NCBI GenBank assembly: GCA_038087015.1
Contig: JASBNA010000038.1
Location: forward strand, 1 to 64,000
DNA length: 64,000 bases
Source: Cerrena zonata
Lineage: Eukaryota > Basidiomycota > Agaricomycetes > Polyporales > Cerrenaceae
Reading direction: 5' to 3'
Both the position numbers and the translations under genes were made by a program. A model generated the notes under the pieces. That model saw nothing but the letters and a program-made list of their open reading frames with translations. It made no database searches and had not been told where the DNA came from. Below are positions 1 through 11,640 of the stretch, in pieces. Positions within the stretch are counted from its first letter, which is position 1. Every line of letters starts with the position of its first letter.

Positions 1-201
1 CTGGGTTACGACCCTCCCCTTCAAACTCTGTATACCATGTCATTAGTAGCCTAATTAATGTATTTAACACATTACTTACTTTTAAGCAATGCCGCTGTCT
101 CTACTCCAGCTTTTCCATGGCAGCCCGGTCCCGCTTGACCTTCATCGTAATTCCACGCCAGATCTGATAGAACCAATTATTCATAAGCTCCAGGACCTGG
201 A

Positions 202-773
202 TTATCGTTTGTTGCGAGAATTCTTCTTCATACCCTCAGCCCCGAAGAGCTCAAAGGCGATGTGCTCTTTGACCGCCATCAAATCGGCCATTTCGATCGG
301 AGGCAGCTACATACAAGCTATCAGCGCCTCACCTGTACATTGACCTTGTTTCGACACTTACTTGTCGATCTCCATGCTCAGACAAGAGGGCTGTCCGGCC
401 CTTCCCCATCGCCATCAAAGTTGTCCGGATCAAATGAGGCAGTCCCCACGTCTCGTCCCACGCCTTGACCAATGACCTTTGAAGGAGGTCTCTCGCCTCG
501 TGATAGTCGTCCCCCTTCGTGCGCGCAAACGTAAGACGTTGCTCACCGGTTTTTGCAGAACTCGTCCACATACGCCTTGGCATCACGAATCTGATTCTGA
601 GTCCAGCCAAAAATGTGAGTCGCGCCTTCAGCTGGTTCTACCCAAGGCGCCGTTAGGGACTTCACACGGCTCTGCCACGTAGGCCAGCACCAAGGCGCAT
701 CCTCAATGCCCACGATGCGGCGCATATCTGCGGTGAACATCAGAAAAGCGACGGCGATAGGAGGAGAAGGCAT
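202..773 (-). CDS. Hypothetical protein, 148 aa, three exons
   Basis: I do not recognise this protein. A three-exon model closes exactly: exon 1 773-547, exon 2 476-362, exon 3 306-202. Introns have GTGAGC/AAAG and GTAAGT/TAG borders, all phases agree and there is no internal stop, giving 148 residues. The start was taken at the ATG just inside a (TTG)n tract; an in-frame Asn-rich extension upstream is possible. The protein is soluble-looking, with Trp-rich stretches near residues 38-55 and 60-65 and no signal peptide or membrane segment. In another frame past 223 an open stretch runs to 114, so a different last exon or a frame break near the 3' end is possible. That it is a real gene is inferred from splice-phase consistency alone. 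Confidence 0.45.
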
Positions 774-774
774 T

Positions 775-775
<1 letters not shown>

Positions 776-807
<32 letters not shown>

Positions 808-824
808 CTGCTGTTGCTGTTGTT
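776..824. repeat. TTG/CTG trinucleotide microsatellite
   Basis: An imperfect run of TTG with ATG and CTG variants lies immediately upstream of the start of the small minus-strand gene. If translated it would encode an Asn/Ser-rich stretch. Confidence 0.9.
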
Positions 825-1954
825 AAGTGATGAGAGTTGAGAGAAGGAGAGATCTGCCCTTCCCCGCATTGTCTCTGCTTTATGAGCGAATTTCTTCCCG
901 CTCCGATCACTCGCTTATAATCTTAGAGGCGGGCCTGACATCAATCATAACCAATTAGAACCCTAATAGACCCACCTAGCCATCGCTTGAATCGCCGTGC
1001 CATCAGCTAATCCCGTACTAAGCAGTCTTAGCCATCTTCACAGTGATCCGCATGTCAAATGCCGTAGAAGTCTCTTAGACATGCGTCCTGGACGCACACC
1101 GGCGCACGCCCCTCATGATAGTAAGCGTCTCTACTTCCAAACTAAGCCATATTTCAGTCCATCACTTCTAGTCAACATGTATCACCACCCGTGCGTCCAG
1201 GACGCATCCCCCCCCCATAGTCACCCTAAGCTAGCCCTAACCCTAAGATATCGAGTAAGTGTGCAGGTGTGCGTCTAAGACACACGCCCGCTACCAATGT
1301 GCACGTTGCATCACAACCGAACCATTTTGCCGCAGGTGTGAGCATTCGAGGGAGCTTGTGACCTGGCCATACATCTTCTCCCCAAACTTTGCACGTTCGT
1401 GCAATGTTTTGGGACTGGGAGAAGATGTATGGTCAGGTCACAAGCTCCCTCGAATGCTCACACCTGCGGCAAAATGGTTCGGTTGTGATGCAATGTAAGC
1501 ACATGCTGCCGGCATGCGTCTTGGACGCACACCTGCACACTTCCCTACAACACAATCTGTTCCTCTCTGTAAGCCTATGCTGCAAGTGTGCGTCTAGGAC
1601 GCATACTTGCGCACTTCCGTACAACGCTCTCTTTTCCTGAAGAGGTATCTTTTTCACGTGCCATTTTCACATGCCATATACTGTTTAACATACCTCTGTA
1701 CACGCACATTGTCTACAGCACACTTTGCACCTGCACCTCTTCCGCCCTTCGTACCACTTATTTCCCCCTTCACAATGTTCGTCCAAGACGCATACTATTC
1801 TTACACACTGTCCGTCAAAGCACACTATTTTTTACACCCTTTGAACCACCTACTTTCTACCACCCCGCCTTGCCCCTTCCACGCCCTGCCCTACCCACTA
1901 GGCGCCCAACCCTAGGGTCTCCCTAGGATCTCCCTGGGAGAGAAAGAACAACAC
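825..1954. repeat. Palindrome-rich stretch without a gene
   Basis: No credible coding region was seen. The stretch carries at least six copies of a 17-bp palindrome of form RTGCGTCNNNGACGCAY: 1081-1097, 1191-1207, 1269-1285, 1514-1530, 1588-1604 and 1777-1793 (1269 and 1777 slightly degenerate). A long inverted repeat is embedded in it (separate entry), and two CCCTAA units lie near 1232. Confidence 0.8.
1261..1540. repeat. Long inverted repeat (cruciform-capable)
   Basis: The left arm begins with GTGCAGGTGTGCGTC at 1261 and the right arm ends with its reverse complement near 1538. Pairing is almost perfect for about 75 bp through the centre (about 1306-1380 against 1418-1495) and weaker at the outside. 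The centre near 1390-1405 is itself palindromic (TTGCACG/CGTGCAA). Both arms carry one copy of the 17-bp palindrome. Confidence 0.85.
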
Positions 1955-4900
1955 TCATAACCTGATCTCCCGAAGCTGGTTATTCGAAGATCCACCTTGG
2001 GTTTGTTGTACTGGCATATCATTCACAGGTGGTGTCACATATGATAGCTCCGATGACTGTCGAGTTCTCTGTGATCGATTTCCTTGACTTTTGCTAGTAT
2101 TCAAGTTTTGAGAACTTGCTTGACGAGAAGAATGACCAGGAGTACGAGATGGAGGAAGATGAGTAGTCTTGCGGCCCTGAGAGAAGCTGCTCGATGCAAC
2201 TGGCGATGATGAAGGAGGTAATGACGAGTTATCAATCGCACGTCGCTTTGCAGGAGGCAAATTATCGGTAGTAGATGGCCGCTTCGGTGCTCGATAGCTC
2301 TTGTTATCAATTTCTTCAAATTTCTGCAACATATCCGATGGCAATGGTTCAGAGTTGAATACATCATATTCATCTTCAACCATCTCTCCTCTATCAAGCT
2401 TCGGAGACTCGTTCTTGACCTTGGAGGCATAGTCAATCACTTGCTTGATCGGTCGGTCTTCAGATTTGTCACAGACATCGCAAAGCTCAGCACCTTCAAC
2501 CTCTCGACAGCAGATGGATACACCATCAAATGCAAGAGATAACCCAATGCGCCGACATGTGTTCTTTGCATCCACCCATGCATTAAGCTCCGCCGCAAGA
2601 CCATGATCAGGTGGATGAACAGAAGCTTTTTGTAGGGTGGTGAACATGATAACTTCACATCGACGCTTATCCTTTCGACCACCTCTAGCCCCTCCTTGAG
2701 CAAACTTGACAAAGTCATGGAATCGACCAGCAAATAGAATGGCATCCACATAAGGTTGATCAATACCATGGCAAAATGCAGAGGTCGCCGCAATCCATCG
2801 ATGACTTGCGTATTTTCCTTCTCTCCATTTCTTCTGCACCTCTGTCCGCTCTGTTTCACCTAAGCTTGCATGATAAATCAAACAGCCTAGTGTACTCCCC
2901 ATCTTCTCTGCATCATCTTTGGAGCAGCAGAAAATAATGCCACGTGAATTAGACTTGAAGATTGTCTTGGTAATTCCTTTGGCTACATGAGGGATGATGC
3001 GTATCAGCTCCAAGTTGGCTTTCACAGATACAACTCGATAGGCAAGTTCGCAACGGACAGTGGGGCTGCGTAGAATAAGAGTATCTGGGGCAAGATCTGC
3101 TGCTTGAAGAAAGGCTGGCACAGACCGAGGTGCAAGAGTACCAGTTGCATAGATTTTGGGAAATGTGTATTGCTGCCACATATTAGCCTTTTTGAAGTTA
3201 GAGCGAAATGAGATTTCGGTCAATATCGTATGGGCCTCATCCAAAACAACTCGCGAAATGACTGATTCATCTTGGTGCAAATATCTAAAATAAAAATCTA
3301 GAGTTAGTTTTAGCTTTCTGATAAAAAAATAAAGTATCACATACGACCGGAAGGCAGTTGAGCCTATATTCTCATAAGATCCAAACATGAGCTGATATTG
3401 TTCTTCTCGATTTTTTCCCTTTTGCTTCCAAATAGCATGCTTGATTCCTTTCTCCTCCGAGCGCCGTGCTTGATCATAGAGTAGAGAGATATAGGGAGCA
3501 AGGACAATGGTAGTCATATTCTTCTCCCCATCACTTTGAACAGGAACATCCCACAGCATACTTTTGCCACCTCCAGTAGGCAGAACAACTACGATGTTTT
3601 CATAGCGATCTAATGCATGCCGACACATGAGCTCTTGAATGTCAGATCGAAAAATAGCATTAGGGTCTTTGAGAGCTCGGCGAAGAAGAGTGAGTGCCGT
3701 GTGTGAAGATGTAAGTGGGCGTTGAATAGGTGCAGTTTCATGCTGAGCAGGGGGCACAAAAGAATCAATAGCTGTGTTCTGATTATCTGATGCAGGAGTT
3801 GTGAAAACTGAATCAGGTATAGTATCAGCCCAATAGTCCTGCGATGCTGGTGAATCAGGCCGACAAGGTAGAGACCGATCTAGAGGAGGAGGTCGTTGGG
3901 CTGGGGTGGGATAGGAAAGAGGTAGCGAAGAAGGTTGATGAGGATTGGGAGCTTGAGCATTAGAATTAAGAGTTCTAGCTCCAAGATTAGCTTGAATCTC
4001 CAAAATGCCATTAGCTATAGCATTCTGAATGGTAGAGTCAACCTTGTTGAAATGTTCTTTACAGATAGTTTGAAGACTGTCTTGAATAACAATCCCAATA
4101 CTACTCTGAAGATCATCCAAAAAGCTCTGTAGAGGCATACTTCCACTGCCTGAGTAACCACTTCCTTGACCACTCCATCGGCGCTCTTTGAGAAGGGATT
4201 GTGCTGCAGGAAGAGGGCCCTGTCCTAGACCAAGCAAATCATGCCATAGCTCACAAAACTTGCGAAACTCTCGCATCCGATCACTAGTAAGAAAGGCCAA
4301 TTCTCCAAAAACCCGCGCGTACGTTCGAATAGCTTCCTGAGACCCATGACCAGAAGCCAAATCTCCAACTTCATCGATAATATACTGCTGATAGATGGAA
4401 GGGAGGTATTCCCGCTTCAAAGCAATACACATGTGACGCCATGAACGACGGGTCAGACGGCAGCCAAAATAGTTCTCGCTTATCTCCTCCAAAGCTCTCC
4501 CAAAGGCATCCGCAGTGGTATGTTGATTATAAGCAACAAAGAAATACTCCTCATATAGAGTAGCAAGCTGCATATTGCATGTGCCTTGTTCTGCAAGCAG
4601 GCTTTCAATAGGTCGGAGCAAAATGAGATAATCCAAAAGAATTTTCTCAAGGCGGTGAGGGCAAAGCATGGGAATAAAGTCGAGTGCATCCTTGATCTTG
4701 GTAGTTTTAAGTCGCTGGTTAACAAACCAGAGACCATAACTATAAAAGACATTTCGCAGAAGGTCTGCATTGCGAATGCGAGTTTCAATGTATTCCTCCC
4801 CACGCGGCGCCTGGCTAGGAATCATGTAAGCAGCAACTGACAGCAATCGGTTGATAGCTGACAGTTTGCGCAATACAGTTTGACAATTTCCTAACTTCCA

Positions 4901-6219
4901 GTGAAGCTTTCCATTGACATCAAGATCTGCAACCGAGTTTTTGTTCTGGGGATTCATAAGGCGTTCGAGAACAGGGTGGTGTTGCTGAGAAAGCGATTCT
5001 TGATTGAGGAATGAATGCTGGCGGTTTTTGAGAGCAAAGTTATCAGAAAAATCTGATGGTACCTCTGCATGGAGACCCCCTGTGAGCTCATGGATGCTCT
5101 TTTCAATCTCCCCAAGTAGTTTAGCTAAACCACTGCGCAGATCAGATAGATGAAGAGTGCTTTCTTGATACGTCAAAGACTTTCGGTCAGGAGACCAAAC
5201 AATAGTCGGTGCTGCTGGAGATCGAATAAGCAGACTTGACACATATGCCATGTGATGTTTCAGCATAATGAAAGGGCCAAAGTTATCATCAGAGAGATAT
5301 CTCTGCGCATGAGCTTTCACTGCTCTGTACATATGTCAGAAACATAAGAGAATAAAAAAAGAGAAAGAAACTTACCCAAAAAGCTTTTGATCGCTGTAAT
5401 TATCACGTCGCTGATAAGCTTCATAGAAGTAGATACAGCGCAAGCTATATTGCCATTTAGCAATAACTTGGGAGTAGTCGTCTGGTCCACGGAATCCTCC
5501 ATCCTCTCGCAATGCCCATATTGCTATCCAGCAAGTTAAAGGACATTTCCACCTATCAGAACATGCCTCTGGGTTTGGAGTTGCCACTGATGCTAACAGA
5601 AATTGATGTAAAGCATCTACAGCTGATATCTCCTTCTCGTTTCTCTCCATAATTGCATATAGCTCAAGAGCTTTACTCTTTGCAATGTCTGACAGAGGTA
5701 AAGAGTAGTCTGACTTTGCTACTCCTTTGACTGTACGGAGAGCAAAAGCAATGAACTTGGTGACAACTGTGGCATATTTTGTAAGTGAAGTATTGTTCTC
5801 TAGAACAGAAAAGCCTGTGGAGGTATTGGGATCACTATAGAGCAAATACACTTAGTATATTATCTATAAATATAATTGAAACTGACTTACAGTGGATATT
5901 GCAGTAACATTCGTCGGATACCATGTTCACAAGGACGAATGAGATCTCGAACCCTCTTGTAATAGGCCAATACAATAGACTGAACCCCACAAAGAATAGG
6001 TGTCTTTGCAGTGGGTATTTCAGCATCTTGTAAAAGCTCCTTGCGAGACCTTGCACTTAAGCGCCAATTGGTAAGATGTATATGCCACATAGTGAAGTCC
6101 ATTAAGGGGGGAACATCATTAGGTTGCAATACAGGGATAGTGGTAGTGGTGATAAGTGGTCGAAGGTTGTGTTGCAAATACTTGGTGAATGCATTTTTTC
6201 TCTTGGGGAGCTGGAGCAT
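1955..6219 (-). CDS. RecQ-like DEAH-box DNA helicase (telomere-linked or OrsD-associated type)
   Basis: An SF2 helicase of RecQ type. In the 1125-residue terminal reading frame the motifs come in order: Walker A PTGGGKS near residue 585, motif Ia LAPYISLLYDQ, DEAH box VVLDEAH near 700, motif III ATGTLAP, motif IV GIIFCCS, motif V ATSAFCHGID and a motif VI variant QGGARGGR near 880. A Ser/Pro-rich tail follows. Upstream exons join in frame: intron 5325-5375 (51 nt) and intron 5835-5890 (56 nt). A 60-nt stretch at 3285-3344 has GTATGT, CTAAC and TTTTAG signals and length divisible by three, so it is probably an intron that leaves the frame open. The family is common in repeats and subtelomeres of fungi. 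The helicase core looks intact; the region feeding into it from upstream is broken (next entry). Confidence 0.75.
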
Positions 6220-7359
6220 TGACCTCGAAATATGCTCTTTGGCACCATAAAGAGAGGACTGGCAAAATGGCAGCCTGCATGCAATTTACAATAGGCCGCG
6301 GAGGCCTGAGGGTGTTTCTCGTAAGATATGCTTCTCCTTAGTTGTCTTCTCATGCATACATAGTGACATATAGTGCACTTGAGTCCAGAGAGAATATCGA
6401 TGTATGGAACAGGTTGCTTGTTCATCGGAGGGTTAATGTTTGGTGCCAGTACAAAGATTGTAGTAGCGACAAATCATGGAAAATGAGCTGATCGCAGGAA
6501 TCAGGTCTGTGATGTTATGCTTGTGCAGATGGGTTTTAAGGGATTGCGGCTCCCCAGCAGTATTGCAAGATCTGCAGATGATGATTCTGAGATCGCGGTG
6601 TATGCTAGCAGTCAATATCATCAAGTGACATACTTTGAATGACAATGAAGATCCATCAGCATCCAGGTAAGGCCTGAGATACTGCTCATAATCACCATAA
6701 CCATCCAAGTGATCTGGCTCTGCCTGCACTCGATGAGGTTGACGCATAGCAGAGTGAGGAGGTGGGTTTGAAAACACCCTCAGGAGATAATAAGGGATCA
6801 TAGTGTTGAAGTAATGATGCGTTGATCATCTTCAGCAACAGCACTAGCAATATCTGCACCATATCTGCCACCAGGAGGAGGGCAGGGGAGTAGGATCTGG
6901 TAGCATATACTGTAAGGCATCACCAGAAGAAGATTGAGGCAGGCGAGGTTCTTCCTTGGCTTTGATCTGATACAACAATTGAGAAACTTAGATTAATTTT
7001 AATAGATAATATTAAGCAAAACTTACTGGAAGTATAGAAAGATGCTAGTTTCTTATCCATAGCTCATGATGCTTTTTAATATGTCCAGGGACACGCTTGT
7101 TGCTTTTAAGAACAATTTCGCATCCATAGGGACAGACATAAGTGCCATCACTTTGGCGAGTCAACTTTTTCATTTCAGCTAAAATAAGAATGAACAAGAG
7201 ATATCAATCATAGATAAGAAAAAACTTACACTTGTAGTTGACATAGGTGACATATATACTGTGATAGTCACTTTTGTGAGCAGCAAGTGTCTTTGGACTG
7301 TTGTGAGAATAAGAACATTTATCACAAAAGTACATATTTGTGTTAGCAGTAGAAGACAT
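6220..7359 (-). pseudogene. Degenerate zinc-finger 5' part of the helicase gene (OrsD-like)
   Basis: From an ATG at 7359 a C2H2 finger is readable (CDKC...HKSDYH), then an intron, then a second finger (CPYGC...HIKKHH) ending in an in-frame TAG. Nearer the helicase, ICRSCNTAG...HLHKH and LKCTICHYVC resemble the paired Cys/His motifs of the orsellinic acid/F9 cluster protein D (OrsD) domain that often precedes such helicases. These pieces lie in different frames: shifts are needed near 6440 and at one or two places between 6200 and 6240. I therefore call the front end decayed, while a separate short zinc-finger protein at 7359-7050 remains possible. Confidence 0.5.
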
Positions 7360-7786
7360 TTGGGATTGTTTGTAAAAAAAAAGGCTAGAAAAAGTCTAGC
7401 TTCAAGGAGATGATGATGGTTCAGGTTTAAGTTTAGATGCGTGGTAAATTCACTCTTATATATCAGAGCTAAATTGTAACTGAGATTATAGATTAAAACT
7501 CAGATGGTATTAAGCATTACTAAAAATATAACATTCTATGTATTATCTATTTTGACTTTGATTTTACAGGTCTAATATAAAACTGAGTTAGATTAGATAA
7601 TTTTAGATGCCATAGTATAGTTCTAGATTGGTCAATGCAATAAAGTAAGAAAATATTTGAATAAGTTTAGTTGAGACACTGTAGAAATATTAAATATTAC
7701 AGATTTTTGAAGCCTGTTCTAGTTGTAAATAGTACAAAAGAAAATTAAAAAATTAGATAAAGTTAGTATTTCTGGCAGCAGAAATA
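7360..7786. other. AT-rich spacer, nothing recognised
   Basis: AT-rich DNA between the zinc-finger start and the left copy of the long inverted repeat. No gene, tandem repeat or structural RNA was recognised. Confidence 0.6.
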
Positions 7787-8505
7787 GACTGCAGTATACA
7801 TTTTACAAAGTTCACTTGGTTGAGGAAATATTAGAACAGTTGAAGCCATTGTAATGGTCAAATTGAAGATTGAAGATTTGAGAAAAAAATACAGACAACT
7901 GAAACTTGTCATTTTGACATTGATGAGTGACATTGACAGAGAAATGACAAACCAATGAGAAGATACAAGGTATACAACACTCATAAACAAGTAGTCACAG
8001 TGAGAAATATACAGAGAACTTGCTTTGGTGCAGAAAAAGTAAAATTGAAACAGTGAGTATGTTTGATATTTTGATTGAATGGAAGAGTTGGAGACAGTAC
8101 AGACATTCTACAATGAGAAAAGTAGTGAGGTAACAGTAGATACATAGGTTGAAGAGAGAGAAAAGAAAGTAAGAGAGAAAAGTTACCATTTTAGGGAAAC
8201 AGTGAGTACGACATCTGTAGCAGTGTCAAAAAAAAAGATAAAATGAGGAGAGTTATTAGAATGAAGAGAGATGATGGGAGAGAAGTCACATGAGCTAGAA
8301 GGCGGTGCCCTAATTACCGGAGTAACGATAGACACTGGCGCGGCTTGAACCTAGGGCTCTGCCACGCCTCCATGCACGAATTAACGCGTTCAACCAACTG
8401 AGCTATGCACACTTGCTATATTTCAGTGGTACCTGCCCCATATACCCTTTCTTAGATAAGATAAGACACATCTGCCTTCCTCTCCTTATCTTTCCTCTGA
8501 TTATC
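7787..8505 (-). repeat. ~715-bp dispersed repeat, left copy, with tRNA-like promoter
   Basis: This is the reverse complement of about 19203-19918, nearly identical over its full length (for instance one G/A change near 7911). On the minus strand it carries a pol III A-box-like TAGCTCAGTTGG (8405-8394) and a B-box-like GGTTCAAGCC (8351-8342), then a conserved TACTCCGGTAATTAG motif and a T run. It is therefore probably a tRNA-derived SINE or an element containing one. Short open frames inside are identical in both copies simply because the DNA is; they are not credible genes. Confidence 0.75.
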
Positions 8506-8817
8506 TTGCCTCACCGGTAATTTCCACCAGTAATTCCCACCGGCAGTGCTTTTCCATAATTATTTACAGAGTTGTTTTCCCACTTATTCACGCAATAAAT
8601 TAGAGGGAACCACAGGTATTAGATTGCGCTGTCAAACTAGAAAACTATCTACAATATTCTGGATACAAGTGTGTAACATAAGAAGGTCAAATTTCCAAGA
8701 TAAACTAGCATAAATTAAACTAAATATAATCCATCCCAAGTTCACGACCACAAATATACAGTAAAGCAAGATAAAATGTAACTTTACAGAGCAAGAAATC
8801 TATCCATGTTGAGATAT
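8506..8817. other. Intergenic spacer
   Basis: AT-rich spacer between the repeat and the 3' end of the next gene. Two copies of a short ACCGGTAATTTCCACC-like motif lie at 8513-8545; nothing else is visible. Confidence 0.5.
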
Positions 8818-11193
8818 TTAGTTTGTGGCAGCTGCCTGTTCAGACTCCACATTCATATTGTCCAAAGTCTGCTGGACAAAGGCGGCAAGAGAACTTTGAT
8901 TGGTACCCGAATTTACAGAAGCAGCTAAATAAAATACAAGTCAGACTGAGAAAAATAAAGCAAGTTAGACTATGAATACATACCTGGTGCAGTTGCCTGC
9001 ATACCTGATGAAGAGGCCTGAGGCTGGACCTCCATGTTATTTGTACCAGCTGGATTTGGAGATGCCACTCCCTTGTTGATCTCCATATGATCATCAGGCA
9101 ACTCGCGCTCCTTGTCGACATCCATGGTATCTTCATGTTCCTTAAGAGAATTACTGGTGAGTATTTTAATGCATTCATCCAGATCGTCCTCTTTCTCTGC
9201 CTCTTTCCTGTGCTCGCGCTGAGTGGGAACAAGATCCTCCTCAGAGGAGATTGAGTCGTCTTCTTCATCCTCATCGCTGCGGTCCTCAATTTTTTTCTTG
9301 CGGAGTTCCCTCCTCTTCTCTGTTCGCCATGCTGTAATAGACAAAACATGTCTTGTAAATGCTATATTGAATATTCAGGTAATTGACTTGCCTTCCAACC
9401 GAGCCTTGCTTGACCGAGTTCTTTCTTCACGTGCCTTTCTCTTGACCGCCTGCCTGCGCTCCTTCCTCTGGTTCTTGAGCATCGCATGTTCAGCAATCAT
9501 ATTCTTCAATTCCACACTGCCTTTCTTGACGACGTGAAGGCGTGTGGTCTCAGTAAACTTGGCAGACTTGATGTCATTGAGGAGGGCACCCTTCAGATGC
9601 TGAGCGTCCTTGGCCAGAGCGACTGTGGTGCTGTCAAAGGCACGGCGATTACCCTTGCGCATGCGAACTCGCTGGTTCATTGTAGTACAATCCCAGTGAG
9701 TCAGGATTTGACCTCCCGACCACTGGCGACGCTGAGTGCTACTCTACAGTGACAGGGATACATTAGAAGGTGTAATGATAGGGCCAGATAGCACATACCC
9801 CAGGCAATGCATTGCCAGACTTCTCCCTCACCAATACCAGCTCACCCGCCTTTACATACCCGCCTAAATAAATATTAATATAATGCTAGGAGATGTCGAT
9901 GAGCAAATTGACATACCTCGAACACAGCTAGAGATGCTGGCGCCACATGGAACCCGCCACCCCTCCCCCGCCTCCTCAGGAGCCTTCGCATACGTGATCA
10001 TATTCTTGCCTTGATCAATGGCTTGTTTGGCAGCAAGCAGCTCCTTGGGCTCCCGATTCCTGTTTTTCTTGGGTGCCAGATGAAGCTCTTTACCCGACTT
10101 CCCTTCCTGGAGCCCTTTGAGCGTGTCCTTGTGAAACTGAGCCCTTTCTTCTAGCTTTTTTACATCCTAGAAATCATATATCATATATTTCAGTATATTA
10201 AGAAATATGTTAAATAACTAAGTTACATACATTAATGCGAGGCTTCTTGAAGTTGAGTGATCTACTGGACACGACATCCGCAATCTTATCTTGCAGCTCC
10301 TGAGGTAGGCGATCATGCTTAATAGCACTTGAGACACTTCCTTTGTATGCTGCAAGCCCGCGTTGAAAGTCAGTGGGCTCCTGGGCACGTCCTGAACCAG
10401 AAGGAGCTGCGTCTGGTGTTGGGTTTGTGGTAGTCGGAGGTGCCGGACGTGCACTAGGCGATGAAGGAGGAGCAGGGTGAGCAGAGTGTCTGTGACGTGA
10501 AGTTAATAGAACCACAGGAGGGCATTGAGGATGTCTGATCTCGCGTGAAGATGGCTCAACGCGCTGCCTCTTCTCCTGTTCACGTCCTTGGCTGGGATCG
10601 CCCGCCTTTCTCTTTTCAGCAGTCTAAGTAGATAATAAATACATAAAACATTCAATATAGATCAAAAACTGACCCTAAGTACGCGAACGCCATCGTGAAC
10701 TTGAGAAATAACTTTGGCGAGATTGTCGGATACATTAGTCTACAAGATAAATATAGGTACGTAGTTAGCAAGGAGAAGATACGAGTTATACTTACAGCAG
10801 GGCCAGAAGGAGTCCTCTTGGGAGGGCCAGTACCCTTGGGAGGACCAGTGACCTTGGGAGGACCGGTACCTTTGAAACTATGAGGAGGCTAAGTCAAGGG
10901 ATCAGCAAGGATCCCTAGAAGCTTGACATGGCAGCAACGGGCGTGAGACACGCCAGTTGTCACCAGTCAGCAAAGAGAGACACGTACACCAGTCTTGACT
11001 AGAGGGGAGGTAAGCTATGTGAAAGATGTCAGTATGGGAAACTTGAAGCTTAAAGTCTAAATGTGTAACTCACATTGGAAGCACCCTCAGGCGCTGCGGA
11101 CTTCCAATCGATGTTGGGATCCATCAGAATAAACACGTGTTGGAAGGAAATTGCGTGACTTACCTGGGAACCAGACGCGTCATTGCTGGCCAT
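8818..11193 (-). CDS. Highly charged hypothetical protein, about 580 aa, many exons
   Basis: I do not recognise the family. The model starts at ATG 11193 and ends at TAA 8818, with about ten short introns. One is GC-AG (donor GAAG|GCAAGTC near 9395-9390) and is required for the frame to continue. Visible features in order: a short Ser/Gln start; an exon near 10870-10800 with four GPPK-type repeats; a Lys/Arg- and Pro-rich segment near 10620-10220; a basic helical segment (QRKERRQAVKRKAREERTR) near 9470-9410; then a very acidic segment (EDRSDEDEEDD) and a Gln/Ala-rich tail. No membrane segment or catalytic motif was seen; nuclear-localisation-like basic clusters suggest a nuclear protein. It lies head-to-tail downstream of the dioxygenase gene inside the region bounded by the inverted repeats. 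Exact 5' exon borders are uncertain. Confidence 0.55.
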
Positions 11194-11231
11194 CTTGTCA
11201 GAGTTGTCAGTAGAAAAAGAGGATATCCACA

Positions 11232-11263
<32 letters not shown>

Positions 11264-11389
11264 AAGAGGGAGAAAGACCGGGACGGCGTACTAGCACTTA
11301 TGGACTAAGGAATATGGCCTAGAGTGGCCCCACGTTGCTAAGACGGGGATCAGCAGAGCTAACCGGATATCATCTTAAGGCGCACAAGG

Positions 11390-11553
11390 TGAGGCAAGTG
11401 TACGTGGTCTAATGGGTTGAGCACTTCATGTGTATGGAGGTCAGTCTTGGGGCGCGAGGTTCGAATACCGGCCGGGTTCAATCACTCAAAGGCACCATAT
11501 TGATCAGGGATCATCAGTACTCCGGTACTTAGATCCCCGCCCTCTTTTTTTTC
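11390..11553 (+). repeat. tRNA-derived SINE-like element
   Basis: It carries an A-box-like TGGTCTAATGGG (11405-11416), a B-box-like GGTTCGAATACC (11458-11469), a TACTCCGGTACTTAG motif (11518-11532) followed by CCCCGCC, and a T8 run at 11545-11552 that could act as a pol III terminator. Parts of the head and the TACTCCGGTANTTAG block match the promoter region of the ~715-bp repeat, so the two belong to one SINE superfamily. The tRNA-like fold is too degenerate to call a functional tRNA. Confidence 0.6.
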
Positions 11554-11640
11554 AGTGAAACTCACATTAATTTTATTGAAGCGTAAACTACTGGAGCCAT
11601 ACAAGAAATGTATAAAGAGATAAAAAAAAAAGAAAACTAA

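Noticed and set aside
1225..1250. Interstitial telomeric repeat (CCCTAA) beside the RecQ-like helicase
   Set aside because: Only two CCCTAA units are present, which is within chance; it does not show that the helicase is subtelomeric.
7763..8189. Two small genes in the 715-bp repeat (and the same at 19516-19951)
   Set aside because: The frames are AT-rich, hydrophobic by composition and preserved only because the two DNA copies are nearly identical.
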